Shown: piece after piece, positions 18,940 through 29,460 of the stretch | Layout of the letters: each line of letters begins with the position of its first letter | How positions within the stretch are numbered: position 1 is the first letter of the stretch | NCBI GenBank assembly: GCA_932294295.1 | Contig: OW028577.1 | Span: 8,700,001 to 8,764,000, forward strand | Direction: 5' to 3' | From: Alitta virens | Lineage: Eukaryota; Annelida; Polychaeta; Phyllodocida; Nereididae | Length of the DNA stretch: 64,000 nucleotides | Position numbers and translations under genes: made by a program | Notes under the pieces: model-generated | What the model was told of the DNA's origin: nothing | Databases searched by the model: none | The model's input: the letters and a program-made list of their open reading frames with translations, nothing else

Positions 18940-20361
18940 ATGGAAATGTCTTCAGAGAATAGTCCAAACCGGCTCGCACGTCCCCCGGGTGAACAAGGTG
19001 CGCGTCCCTCAGCGGTAAACCAGGCTGAGGTCGAAAAATTGGCTACTGGTTCCAGACAAAGTAAACGTTTCCGCTCATCTACAGATGATGCCAATCCAAG
19101 TACAACTTATGATGTTATATCTACGCCATGGCCTAAGTTTCTTGTTGTTACTGGCAGTGACGATGGGTTTTCCCGTCTCTCAGCCATAACAATTTGTCGA
19201 ACGTTGAAAGAAAGTATTGGTTTCGTTGAAAATACGAGAAGGCTCAGGAGTTCATCCTTGCTGGTGCAGGTTGCCCACAAGGACCAATCGTTAAAATTGC
19301 TGGAGCTGAGGGCCTTTGCGGGTACCCCTGTAAAGGTGGAGCCCCATCGGTTCTTCAACTCTTGCAAGGGGGTTGTGACATCTCATGAGAGCAGTCTCTG
19401 CTCCGATGACGAACTGAGGGACTGGCTGAATGACTACAATGTCATCCACATTCACCGCCAGCCCCCCAGATATTCACGACAGCTACTGACTCTGACCTTT
19501 GATGGCACAGTGTTGCCTGATAGGGTCAGCATAGGGTTCGAGTGGTGTAGGGTACGTCCCTACATCCCGAACCCAAAACGATGTTATAATTGCCAGCGAT
19601 TTGGCCATTTTAGCGGCTCCTGCCGCGCCAAAGCAACCTGCGCCAATTGTGGGTCACGGGAACACGTTCATTCCCGTGACTCACCATGTCAGAAACAGTC
19701 ATATTGTGTTAATTGTGGAGGTGATGGGCCAGCCTATCACCGTGGCTGTCCCAAATGGCAGCTAGAGAAAGAGATCCTGAAGTTAAAGACCACCAAGGAT
19801 ATCTCCTTTCCCCAAGCACGCCGTATAGCTGAACAGGCTGCTGGGGCAAGTTATGCCTCAGTCCTGTCTCAGATGGCTGGACCTAGATCTCCTTCACCCA
19901 GATCATCGCCCAGGCGAAGGATTGACCTAGATCCTAATTATAATTATTCCAAGGCAGGGCAAAGCTTGCAGAAACATAAACCAGAATCTAAGACTTCACA
20001 GGCAGACGATCACCTCGCAAGAATAAAGCAGCATGCTATAGATGTCGGAAAAGGACATCTTGTAGCTCCATCGGTTAGTGCGTCACAACTTAGTGTACCC
20101 TCACAGGGTGCACCTTCCGGCGTTGAGTCGGAAGAGATACACCAGCCGATGGAAGAGGAGGCAGGGACTACCACCATCCCTCGGCCTCAACGGGAGGGGG
20201 CAATTGATAAAAGATCAATTGTTCCCAAAAGACCCCCCCTCATCAGAAAAACACTAGAAAAATCTAGTGCACTGAGCTTCATAACACCACCATCTAAGCA
20301 TGGTGGGGCCCTCAAAAAGATCTTAACACCAAAAGAGGCAGCGACTTTGAAGAAAAAGTGA
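18940..20361 (+). CDS. I-group LINE ORF1 protein, copy 2
   Basis: 473 residues, same domain order as in copy 1: RRM-like region, three CCHC-type knuckles, basic disordered tail. It begins MEMSSENSPNRLARPPG instead of MNMSESTISDRLARPPG. Twelve of 33 nucleotides differ here, while the flanking 150-bp leader and the rest of the gene are almost identical. The ORF is intact and presumably functional. Confidence 0.9.
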   Translation: MEMSSENSPNRLARPPGEQGARPSAVNQAEVEKLATGSRQSKRFRSSTDDANPSTTYDVISTPWPKFLVVTGSDDGFSRLSAITICRTLKESIGFVENTRRLRSSSLLVQVAHKDQSLKLLELRAFAGTPVKVEPHRFFNSCKGVVTSHESSLCSDDELRDWLNDYNVIHIHRQPPRYSRQLLTLTFDGTVLPDRVSIGFEWCRVRPYIPNPKRCYNCQRFGHFSGSCRAKATCANCGSREHVHSRDSPCQKQSYCVNCGGDGPAYHRGCPKWQLEKEILKLKTTKDISFPQARRIAEQAAGASYASVLSQMAGPRSPSPRSSPRRRIDLDPNYNYSKAGQSLQKHKPESKTSQADDHLARIKQHAIDVGKGHLVAPSVSASQLSVPSQGAPSGVESEEIHQPMEEEAGTTTIPRPQREGAIDKRSIVPKRPPLIRKTLEKSSALSFITPPSKHGGALKKILTPKEAATLKKK

Positions 20362-20431
20362 ATATTCATACAAATTCATACCATGCACTACAGATTTTAC
20401 TATGATAATATTAAACTCTTTTAACTAATTC

Positions 20432-23400
20432 ATGGACAGTATCATTCAGTGGAACTGTCGAGGTTTCAGAGCCAACTTCGATGAAATAGGTTGCATGGTC
20501 CAAGACTTAAACCCTAGTGTTTTCTGTCTACAGGAAACATTTCTGAAACCTCAAAATAGTTTTAAACTGAGAAACTATCATATGTATAATACATATGGCA
20601 ATATTGCCCATGATAGAGCCACTGGTGGCTCATCAATTTTAGTTAAAAATGGCATCATTCATACCCATATTGCTCTTAACACTAACCTTCAGGCTACAGC
20701 AGTTCGTCTGAACCTGAATAAAACATTCACCATATGTTCCTTATATGTTCCTCCACCCTTTCACCTTACAGCCAGTGATTTGCATAACCTTTACAATCAA
20801 CTGCCTGAACCGCGTCTTATCCTAGGAGATTTTAACAGCCATAACCAATTGTGGGGAAGCACTACCCACAACAACAAAGGAAAAACCATTGAAGATTTTC
20901 TCAATGACCACACCCTTTGCTTGTTCAATGATGGTTCACCTACATATCTTCACCCAGGTCATGGAACATTTTCAGCGATAGACCTTAGTATATGTGATCC
21001 AGCGTTATTTCTGGAATTTGAATGGAGAGTATTAGAGGACACTCACGGCAGTGATCACTTTCCTATTGTCCTACAAAACGTAGAAGGTACAAGAGAAGTG
21101 GGTCAACTCCGATGGAAGTTGCATAAAGCGGATTGGACCTCCTTCGAAAAGCACTGCTTAGAAACAATTACTATGTCTCATTATAGGAATTGTAATAATC
21201 TCGTTGAAGATTTTACTGATGATATTACTGATATAGCCAATAAAACAATACCGATGACAAAAAATAATTCTAAACGTAGTGCAAGACCTTGGTTTGATGA
21301 CGAAGTAAGAGAAGCTATTAAAAACCGTAAGAAAGCCCTCAGAATTTTTAAATCACAGCCGACCATCAACAATCTGAATAATTTTAAGTGCCTGAAAGCC
21401 AAAGCGCGTAGAATTGTCAGGCAAAAAAAACGTAGTTGCTGGAGAGACTATGTCTCCAGACTCACTGAAAGAACTCCTAGCAATAAAGTCTGGAAAATGA
21501 TTAAGAAGATTGAAGGAAAGAACCTAGCTTCGCATGTAAGCATTCTAGAAGTGAATGGAGAACATCTCTCCTCACCAGAACAAATATCAAACGGGTTAGG
21601 AGAACAGTTTGCATACAACTCCTCATCGGCGAACTATACGAGAGAATTTCAATGTTATAAGGCTCAAGCTGAGAGATTAACCCTAAATATACAGTCTGAT
21701 AACAGCGAAGATTATAACTCCTACATCACCTTAGAAGAACTTCAGAAGGTCATCTTAAAAGCGACTGACTCTGCAACAGGCCCTGATAATATACATTATC
21801 AAATCTTAAAACACCTACCTCAATCCTCTTTAAAAACATTACTGTATATCTTTAATCAAATTTGGGAGAAGGGATGTCTTCCATCCCTGTGGAAACAAGC
21901 CACGGTCATCCCAATTCCCAAGCCGGGGAAGGATCATAGTGATCCTATGAATTATCGACCAATAGCCTTAACCAGTTGTCTATGTAAGACAATGGAGCGA
22001 ATTGTTACTGATAGACTGGTTTGGTTCCTGGAGTCGAACCAGCTTATTACAGAGTTCCAATCTGGATTTCGCCGTCACAGGAGCACATTAGATCATTTAG
22101 TCAGACTGGAAACTTATGTTAGAGATGCTTTCATTAACAGAGAACACGTAGTAGCCATATTCTTTGACCTAGAAAAAGCTTATGACACTACATGGAAATA
22201 TGGAATAATGAAAGATCTTCACGACTTAGGGCTTCGAGGTCGCCTTCCAGTTTTCATCGGATCCTTCCTACAGGATCGCTTCTTTAAGGTCCGAGTGGGA
22301 TCAACGATGTCAAGCCCCTACTCTCAGGAGAATGGAGTCCCTCAGGGTAGTATTCTCTCGCCCACCCTCTTTAACGTCAAAATCAACAGTATAGTAAATT
22401 CCATCTCAGAAAATCTCATGTCGTCCCTATATGTTGACGATTTCCTCATTGCATATCGTTCCAGATATATGCCAACCATAGAACGACAACTGCAATTAAA
22501 TTTGAATAGGATTCACAAATGGTCACTCGAAAATGGCTTCAAGTTCTCTAAACAGAAGACAGTTTGTCTGCCTTTCTATTACTTACGATCAAACCATCCA
22601 GATCCATCACTAATAATTGACAACTGTCAAATAAAAGTGGTGAATGAAACAAAATTTTTGGGTGTACTCTTTGACTCCAAATTGTCTTTCATTCCGCATA
22701 TCAAAGCACTGAAAGCAAAGTGCCTGAAATCAATGAACCTCCTTAAAGTAGTGAGCAAATATAATTGGGGTGGGGACACAACGGTCCTCCTTCGTCTCTA
22801 TCGAGCAATTACTCGTTCTCGACTTGATTATGGTTCTGTGGTATATGGCTCCGCCAGACCATCTTATCTAAAATGCCTGAATTCTGTACATCATCAAGGG
22901 TTGCGACTAAGCTTAAGAGCTTTTCGTACATCTCCTGTAGAGAGCTTATATGTACTGGCAGGGGAACCTCCACTTTCCCTTCGTCGTATCAAGTTATCCA
23001 TGCAATACATACTAAAAGTAGCTTCAACTCCAACAAATCCAACATATGATGTAATATTTCATCCAAAATACATGCATCATTATGAATTTCGTTCAAACGC
23101 CATTCGACCACTGGGATTACGCATGAAATTCTATCTTGAGGCTGCAAAAATTGATACTACAATCATTGCCGAGACGGAAGTACCACCCATTCCGCCATGG
23201 ATTCTCCCAGTCCCGAAAGTTATACTGGATTTGGCAGAGCTTAAGAAAAGCGAAACCAATCCGGTAGACTATCAAAACCTATTTTATAGTATAAGGTTTA
23301 AATACGAATCGTACAAATTTCTATACACAGATGGCTCAAAAATGGAAAGACGAGTAGGCTGTGCTGTCACTTCTTATAAAACCGTTATAGCTGAATGTCG

Positions 23401-24115
23401 TCTTCCAGACCACTGCTCAATATACACTGCAGAATTAACAGCTATTTACCTTGCCTTAAAGAACATCGAGGACTCAGAATCAGATCGTTATGTTATCTGT
23501 TCTGATTCCAAATCTGCTCTTCAAGCAATCCAAAATAAACAACTTGATAACCCTGGGATCTTAGATGTTCTTATTAAGTATTTCTATCTTCACGAATACA
23601 AAGACATAGTATTCTGCTGGATTCCTGGACACGCTGGCATTGAAGGGAATGAAAAAGCAGACCTGGCAGCAAAAAGGGCTCTTACAAAAGAGATAACTGA
23701 TTTTACCATTCCATACACTGATTTTAAAATGACTATAAAATCTTTTATAATGTCTTGCTGGCAAAGACAATGGAATGAATGTAATAATAACAAGTTGCAT
23801 TCAATCTTACCTTGCATTCAAAATAAAATACCGAGTAGGTTCAATACTCGCAAAGATCAAGGAATATATCACAGATGCCTCATAGGACATTCAAGACTTA
23901 CACATTTACACCTTTTAGTCAATGAACCGGCACCGGTATGCCAGAGTTGTCGGCGCCCCCTAACAATCAAACATATTTTATTAGATTGCATCCACTTACA
24001 ACGCATTAGAAGACCTCTGTTTCAAGCTACTACCTTACAACATCTCTTTACTAGATATCCAACCCAGACAATTATTGATTTTTTATATGCTTCTGGTTTC
24101 TACTACCAAATATAG
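20432..24115 (+). CDS. I-group LINE ORF2: endonuclease, reverse transcriptase and RNase H, copy 2
   Basis: 1227 residues, intact, with all motifs listed for copy 1 (endonuclease, YVDD RT, RNase H, terminal zinc knuckle). Nine amino-acid differences from copy 1 were counted, for example KPP/KPQ near residue 43, SIYIPP/SLYVPP near 108, and CRRS/CRRP near the C-terminus. None touches a catalytic motif. Two intact near-identical copies within 8 kb suggest current activity of this family. Confidence 0.95.
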   Translation: MDSIIQWNCRGFRANFDEIGCMVQDLNPSVFCLQETFLKPQNSFKLRNYHMYNTYGNIAHDRATGGSSILVKNGIIHTHIALNTNLQATAVRLNLNKTFTICSLYVPPPFHLTASDLHNLYNQLPEPRLILGDFNSHNQLWGSTTHNNKGKTIEDFLNDHTLCLFNDGSPTYLHPGHGTFSAIDLSICDPALFLEFEWRVLEDTHGSDHFPIVLQNVEGTREVGQLRWKLHKADWTSFEKHCLETITMSHYRNCNNLVEDFTDDITDIANKTIPMTKNNSKRSARPWFDDEVREAIKNRKKALRIFKSQPTINNLNNFKCLKAKARRIVRQKKRSCWRDYVSRLTERTPSNKVWKMIKKIEGKNLASHVSILEVNGEHLSSPEQISNGLGEQFAYNSSSANYTREFQCYKAQAERLTLNIQSDNSEDYNSYITLEELQKVILKATDSATGPDNIHYQILKHLPQSSLKTLLYIFNQIWEKGCLPSLWKQATVIPIPKPGKDHSDPMNYRPIALTSCLCKTMERIVTDRLVWFLESNQLITEFQSGFRRHRSTLDHLVRLETYVRDAFINREHVVAIFFDLEKAYDTTWKYGIMKDLHDLGLRGRLPVFIGSFLQDRFFKVRVGSTMSSPYSQENGVPQGSILSPTLFNVKINSIVNSISENLMSSLYVDDFLIAYRSRYMPTIERQLQLNLNRIHKWSLENGFKFSKQKTVCLPFYYLRSNHPDPSLIIDNCQIKVVNETKFLGVLFDSKLSFIPHIKALKAKCLKSMNLLKVVSKYNWGGDTTVLLRLYRAITRSRLDYGSVVYGSARPSYLKCLNSVHHQGLRLSLRAFRTSPVESLYVLAGEPPLSLRRIKLSMQYILKVASTPTNPTYDVIFHPKYMHHYEFRSNAIRPLGLRMKFYLEAAKIDTTIIAETEVPPIPPWILPVPKVILDLAELKKSETNPVDYQNLFYSIRFKYESYKFLYTDGSKMERRVGCAVTSYKTVIAECRLPDHCSIYTAELTAIYLALKNIEDSESDRYVICSDSKSALQAIQNKQLDNPGILDVLIKYFYLHEYKDIVFCWIPGHAGIEGNEKADLAAKRALTKEITDFTIPYTDFKMTIKSFIMSCWQRQWNECNNNKLHSILPCIQNKIPSRFNTRKDQGIYHRCLIGHSRLTHLHLLVNEPAPVCQSCRRPLTIKHILLDCIHLQRIRRPLFQATTLQHLFTRYPTQTIIDFLYASGFYYQI

Positions 24116-25001
24116 ATAATCAATCTTAACCTAGAGAGCCTCTACATAGCCCACTCAGGTGCTGATGAGGCGTTAAACAATAACTCACACACACACACAC
24201 ACCTCAGGAGGGGTTTTTTCTCGCGACTCTTCCCATAAGACCCACACTCCTGAGTCGTCTCCTCACAGTATCTGTGCATACTGGTGTCTGGCGAGTGCTG
24301 TTCAGGGAGGCAGCTATTTCAGGAGAAGTTAAACGTCTGTTCATCAGAGAAGACACCCGAATGTATTTATCCTCTTGAGCAGTGATGCATTTTGACCTTC
24401 CACTCCAATGTTTATCCTTAATAGAGCCAGTATCACCATGTCGTGTAAGGGTATAATGGACCCCCTTTAAAGATATACCCAGTTTTTTGGCTATATCTTC
24501 AAGCTTATATCCTTCATTTCTCAAAACTACTATAGACTGTCGAGTTTCTAGTGTCAATTGTTTCTTTTTGGCAATTTGCAGTTGAAATTTCTGGAAAAGG
24601 TTTAAACAAAATTAACTGGAAAAATGACCAGTTAAGAATTAAGGTTTAGACAAAATTAATTAGGCCGTTTGGATACTTAAGAAAAATGTTTAGTCTACAA
24701 GGTGTTTTAAGTGCACAATGGAAGAGATATGGATGACCAGTCACGCATATTCGGACCGAATTTGTGCACTATACTGTGAAAAAACATCTACCTTTGACAG
24801 CTGCAAAAGGTGTTTTTTATTGATGGGTTAAAAGTTTGAACTGTAACAAGTTTGTTTTTGCTAATTAATGGTTTTGTACATATCACATTCTTTTCTCTTG
24901 TGTTTGTTTACCCAGTCAGTGTTACATTTGTTAATAAAACCATGAAATTCCAAAAAAATAACGAAAATTATTTTTTTTCCAAACTTTTTCTTGGCAGTGT
25001 A

Positions 25002-25412
25002 TAATGCAGAAAAAAATATACGTCTAAGAATGTACACAAGAGATGCAAAATATGAATGCCATACACCATCGTGTGCTGGAAAAATTAAACAAGGACACAA
25101 TTCTGGGATTAAGCTATTCATTGAAAATTTATGCAATGCATACTTATGTATATACATAATACGATTTTCTTGCTTTACAAGCTCTGGATATAACATATAT
25201 AATGAGCACAAATTCGATCATCAATCATGAACAATTGAAAACTAATTTGGTGAAAATATAGGACTTCGCATCACTAGGTAAATATATAGAGCGCTGCAGC
25301 AGACCCTCAGTCAGTGAAGTACTTGATGTGTTATTCAGCAAAATTACATTGAAAAGGCTCATGTTGTTCAATGGCCACTTATAAGGTATTGATACATTCT
25401 AAATAATTTGCT
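25002..25412. other. 3' flank of the cyclodipeptide synthase gene
   Basis: AT-rich DNA between the Tc1 end and the stop codon of the minus-strand synthase gene; it should contain that gene's 3' UTR. No canonical AATAAA was found on the minus strand. Confidence 0.4.
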
Positions 25413-26264
25413 TCATTTGAACACTGTAAACTCCAAACAAGACCTAATGACCCCATCATACTTGCCAGCAAAGTATTTTGTGAGAACAGGCCACTGTGTA
25501 TGGTAGATAAAATTGTATTTTTGAAACTCTGAGAAAATTTGAGGAACGGTTGCAAAAAATGTCAACTCTTTTAGGAGATAATAAACCCCTTCTTCAATGT
25601 CAATGTTCTGGGACTCAAACTGCCCTCTGCCGGATAGTAAACTTTCCAGCGCCACCTGGGTTGTCTCCGTGACATCATTATAGAAATCTCGACTGCTATG
25701 ATACAAAGCCATAACTTCATCCAACATATTGTGGTAATGAGGACATGATTCAACTTCAACTTTCCAGTCAATCAGAGAAAACTTCTTCTCATCGATACAG
25801 CCAGATTGGAATATTGTTTTTATTTTATTCCGCAGTCGGTTGGCCTTCACTCGGGCTGATCTTTCTGGGTTGCTTGATCCAACCGCTCTGTAGTTGTGTT
25901 CTGATATGACGTCCGGGATAAATAGTTTTATCTGAAAAAAAAAAAAATTATAATCAAAAAACTTATTTTAGGTCATCTACAGTCTAGGTAGCTAACATGC
26001 CATTTTAAATTGGGCCTACATTGTTTCCATATTGGCTGTTTCAATATAGCTTACCACTTGGGCAGAGTTTTCCGCAAACTGGAATAATTTGATGAGACTT
26101 TCGTCTTTGTAGTAATGAGGATTTCCTGGACTGATTCCTAAGATCATGGGGCAACTGCCTTTCTGAAGATTCTCCATGTTGATTGTCAACTTGAAATTGG
26201 CTGATATGGCATCAAAGTCCTTTAAAATATAAGATAATGTTGATGGTGAAGAATTTACTGTCAT
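25413..26264 (-). CDS. Cyclodipeptide synthase (CDPS), NYH subfamily, two exons
   Basis: Exon 1 is 26264-26055 (ATG at 26264, donor GTAAGC). Exon 2 is 25931-25413 (acceptor T-rich then CAG). They join in phase to 242 residues, the usual CDPS length (about 200-300). CDPSs take two aminoacyl-tRNAs and form a cyclic dipeptide by a ping-pong mechanism on a class-I tRNA-synthetase-like fold. Visible signature: ILGISPGNPHYY, where Ser45 matches the acyl-accepting Ser37 of AlbC and Asn48 matches Asn40. KLFIPDVIS and RVKANRLRNKI form the basic tRNA-facing helix region. YLLKELTFF gives Tyr188 and Glu192 (AlbC Tyr178/Glu182), and FIYHTQWP gives Tyr213-His214 (AlbC Tyr202/His203). Asn, Tyr and His together define the NYH subfamily. 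No signal peptide is seen, so it is cytosolic. A Harbinger transposon ends about 20 bp upstream of the ATG. The intron and animal setting argue against bacterial contamination. The product cannot be predicted. Confidence 0.9.
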
Positions 26265-26284
26265 GAATTTTATGTTATGTCTTA

Positions 26285-28728
26285 AGGGGGATTCTCACAT
26301 AGCCGGTTTTCCCATTGAAGCTGTATTGCTCTCGTAGAATTATGTAATACCCCATTTTCACGACTTCACCACGGTTGTTGGAAGCAAAAAGGGGCGGTGC
26401 TTAAGGCGACGGGTCAGTTGGCGGCAGCAAGGTATGAATCACGGACACCCGGCGGATCACACGTAGGATACGTACCAAACCGGATGGATGATGCCCGGTC
26501 TGAGGGCGGGTGAGCCACGGGTAAATTACGTTTATGATGGGAGACTCCATGGCATCTACATACCACCTGCAGGCTTGTACGTGTTAGGGGCATATCAAGC
26601 ACGTGTCAATCACGACTGTGAAGGATACAAGGGACAACCTGGCGAGTGAACTACATGAACTACGTTTGAAGGCCTGCTGTCATGGTGGAGGGGCCAGATG
26701 TGAATATACAAGTGGCTGCTTGTCTGTAGCCTTCATTCTGCTCCTTGTTACCACAGAGAAAGAACCATGGCACATGCAGTAGACCAACCAACAGCCATTG
26801 TAAAATTGGCTCAGGCCAGCTTGGAATTAAATGTGCAACTAGCAACTATTGCACAGGCTATTATGCATGATGAAGAACAGTCCTAAAGAACTGCAGAAAG
26901 AAGACAAGGAGTCATTAAGAGAAGGAAAAGAAAGATTTTGGGTGAGGCCATGGCTATTGTGAAGACCTCAGATGGGCAAATACGAACGCTATGTGAGAAT
27001 GCAGCCAGCCATGTTCCAAGAGCTGCTTGCCAAAGTTGGGCCTAGAATTACCAAGCAAGACACCTTCTGGAGGAAAGATTTGGAGCCAGGACTCAGGATT
27101 GCCATCATCCTGATGTATGGCTTCAGAGTGGCCCACAACACCAACAGCAACGTCATTCCTGAAGTGTGTGAAGCCATCATACCCGAGTAGGCAGAAAATG
27201 TCCTCTCCTGTCCAACAAACCAGAAGAGTTGAGAGAAGTTGCACAGCAGTTTGAGGCAAGATGGAACTTTCCTCATTGTATTGGTGCCATAAACGGGAAG
27301 CATGTGGCCATTAGGTGTCCTCCCAAAGGAGATTCACTCTGCTATAACTACAGTACAAGGGCTTCCATTCCATTGTACTCATGGCTCTTGTGGATGCAGA
27401 CTACAAGTTCATCTATGTGGATTGTGGAGTAACTGGTTCTGGATCTGATGGAAGAGTTTTTGCTGCTGCAGCCCTGAGAGAAGACCTGTAACATACTTGA
27501 TCGTTGGGGATGATGCCTTACCTTTGAGAACCTGGCTGATAAAACCACTGCCTCTGCGCAACATGACCAAACAGCAGAGGATCTACAATTACAGACTCTC
27601 CAGAGCCAGAAGAATTGTGGAGAATGCGTTTGGTATCCTGGCATCAAGGTTTAGGTAACTGCTAACCACTATGCCCCAGAAAACCAAGACTGTGGAATCT
27701 TTAGTCCTTGCATGCTGCTGCCTCCACAACCTCATGAAAATCCAAGCTGAAATGCCAGCACATAGGATCGGAGGGAACTATGCTACCCAGAGTGTCAAAC
27801 TACGACTGTACTTGCTGGACTATGTCAACTCAGAGGAAGGAACTGTCCCATGGCAAGACAATATGATTTGAGAAGCCTGCAAGATTTCCCAAAACAACCC
27901 GGCCTGCAGGAGCTTCTTCTTCAGTTGCCACGTTCCAGCCTGCAGGTACCTACAAGTCTTCTAGACCTGGGCCTTCATCTTCATTGGGTGTCTTCTCTGC
28001 TGTACCTTCTCCAGTGGTGCCTGGTTCTTCTTCCTTGAACCCTCCTTCAGTGGGATCCTTGCTGTCTGGCAGTGACAACGTTCCTGCCAGTTTGACTGCT
28101 CAACATGAGCTAGCAGATGTCTCGGAAGAAGTAATCACCTTGTCCTGTTCCTGTTCCAGTAGATGTTCCAGTAGAAAAAAACAAGAAAACTCAAAAATAA
28201 AAAAGTATGGGTCATGTGACGAGCCAACCGGCCCTGCAACCGTCCTGCACCCATCGTTAATGTAGCAGCCGGTGAGTTACTCGTGGCACATATGAGTCAC
28301 ACCTAGCGTACGTAGGTATTGACTTTTCTATATGTAGAAACCGGTCACTTATCCGTGGTACACGTGAGTGCACACGTAGAAGCCGAAGGTTTAATCATCG
28401 CACACGTACCTCTCCCGCCGGGTTCTTGACACCCACGTGTGCGATGGTTAACCCGCCGGCTTCTACGAGTGTCTCACATGTGACTTGGCTTATGCCACGA
28501 GTGCCTTTACGGCAACGACGGCTTCACTACGGTTGCTAACTATAAACAACCAACCACGAGTTTTCTACGGATGTTTTGAACATGAGCACATCTGTCAATT
28601 TTGGCGGTTTTCGGGGATCTGGGACGCCTGCGAGGAATCAAGTAAGTGTGTTCACAGTCTTCTACGACAACCTCCCGATAACCACGGTACGGCTTCTCTG
28701 GGAAAACCGGCTATGTGAGAACCCCCCT
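26285..28728 (+). mobile_element. PIF/Harbinger transposon with decayed transposase
   Basis: Terminal inverted repeats of about 29 bp begin AGGGGGATTCTCACATAGCC at 26285 and, on the other strand, AGGGGGGTTCTCACATAGCC at 28728. They are flanked by TTA duplications (26282-26284, 28729-28731), the TWA target preference of PIF/Harbinger elements. Subterminal regions are GC-richer and rich in CACGT/ACGTG words. A HARBI1-like transposase lies on the plus strand. The accessory Myb-like gene expected in complete elements was not recognised. Confidence 0.92.
26767..27871 (+). pseudogene. HARBI1-like Harbinger transposase, broken
   Basis: The frame starts ATG at 26767 (MAHAVDQPTAIVKLAQ), meets TAA near 26883, and continues through frame shifts. 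Recognisable blocks: MQPAMFQELLAKVGPRITKQ with WRKDLEPGLRIA (26980-27110); FPHCIGAINGKHVAIRCPP (27268-27330); [15 protein letters not shown] and SDGRVF (27380-27460); RRIVENAFGILASRF (27600-27655); ACCCLHNLM near the end. These are blocks of the HARBI1/DDE_4 nuclease. The first catalytic Asp is replaced by Asn (GAINGKH where GAIDGKH is usual). About a dozen residues before MYGFRVA are missing. The enzyme is therefore dead. Its terminal repeats match those of the MITE in the Gypsy gag gene. Confidence 0.9.
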
Positions 28729-28731
28729 TTA

Positions 28732-29460
28732 GACATGATTTTCAGTGACTTCTGGCAATTTCAAAATGACTGTAGTGGTGCAACTTTATTAGAATTTTCA
28801 TTACATTTTAAGATTCATAACATGGACTCAAAATTGCGAACTTATGGTTGACAATATGAAACCTATATTAAATTGACTGTATCTTGCAATTTGACTTCTA
28901 ATGTAAAAGAATTAAAAAAATTGCATAAAATATCTTAATAATTCGCCAAATTTCTCACAAAATTCTACCATATTTTCAAGTATTCAATAAAACTACAACA
29001 GTACCTGTTTGGCCTGCAAGTTTATTAAAAACTTATAAGAATAATATACGTGTAGTATTTCATTTTAGTTTACCTCATAGCAATGGAGGGTGAGGATATC
29101 ACAGAAAAATACATTTCGGGGGCTCCTTCAGAGGTTAAACTTGAAAATACTGAGCATTTCCAGGATCCATTAATTGACGACAATGTTCTGCGGACACGTA
29201 TTTACTCAATGTTGCATCTAGGACCATGTATAAACTGTATTTTTTTTCTTTACTGTGTTTGTAAATATTTTGAGATATAAATAGATGTCAGTGTTTTTAA
29301 GCTCGAGAAAAAGAAGGTGGCCTGTGAATTTCCATTTTCATGGCATATATATATATATTACAGTTCTGAAATAGTTTACATGGTCACAGTTTAATGCTGT
29401 TTTCAGTTGTCTGTGACATTGCAGTTGTTGCAGATCACTGATAGCTTTTCTGAAATTTGA
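28732..29460. other. AT-rich flank with a possible short exon (29083-29230)
   Basis: A plus-strand frame MEGEDITEKYISGAPSEV... begins a few bases after a TTTACCTCATAG acceptor-like site and is acidic and protein-like for about 50 residues. No family is recognised and no partner exon was found, so it is left as a weak exon candidate. Confidence 0.25.

Larger units (their letters stand above)
18787..24200 (+). mobile_element. Full-length I-group LINE, copy 2 (inside Tc1)
   Basis: Same structure as copy 1, with both ORFs intact. The target duplication ACCTCAGGAGGGG lies at 18774-18786 and 24201-24213, within the Tc1 transposase frame. Nearly all of its length differs from copy 1 by about 1% or less, apart from the start of ORF1. 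Confidence 0.93.
17944..24557 (-). pseudogene. Tc1 transposase, interrupted
   Basis: The N-terminal piece (24557-24204) starts MTLETRQSIVVLRNEGYKLE. It carries a helix-turn-helix of the paired type (EDIAKKLGISLKGVHYTLTR) and a second DNA-binding helix set (LTSPEIAASLN). The LINE interrupts the frame after KNPS. A middle piece (18773-18738; LLRSANRKKRLQWARDHKNW) is followed by the SINE. The C-terminal piece (from 18519, clear from 18471, to 17944) includes MIWGCFGNG, FIMQQDNDPKHTSK and WPAQSPDLNPIELLW, with the second and third acidic residues of a DDE/DD34E catalytic triad. The protein would cut and paste the element at TA sites. The pieces stay open between insertions, so the insertions, not mutation, are the main damage. 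Confidence 0.9.
17743..25001 (-). mobile_element. Tc1/mariner transposon, split by a SINE and an I-group LINE
   Basis: The terminal inverted repeats begin TACACTGCCAAGAAAAAGTT at 17743 and, on the other strand, at 25001; both are flanked by TA. Removing the nested LINE (18787-24200) and SINE (18536-18721) with their target duplications leaves about 1.6 kb, the normal size for a Tc1 element. The transposase is encoded on the minus strand. Confidence 0.93.

Noticed and set aside
24861..25211. 116-codon minus-strand frame
   Set aside because: It runs through the Tc1 terminal inverted repeat into flanking DNA; not a gene.
26397..26520. Host gene exons inside the Harbinger ends
   Set aside because: The stretch belongs to the GC-rich subterminal region of the transposon and is bounded by its inverted repeats.
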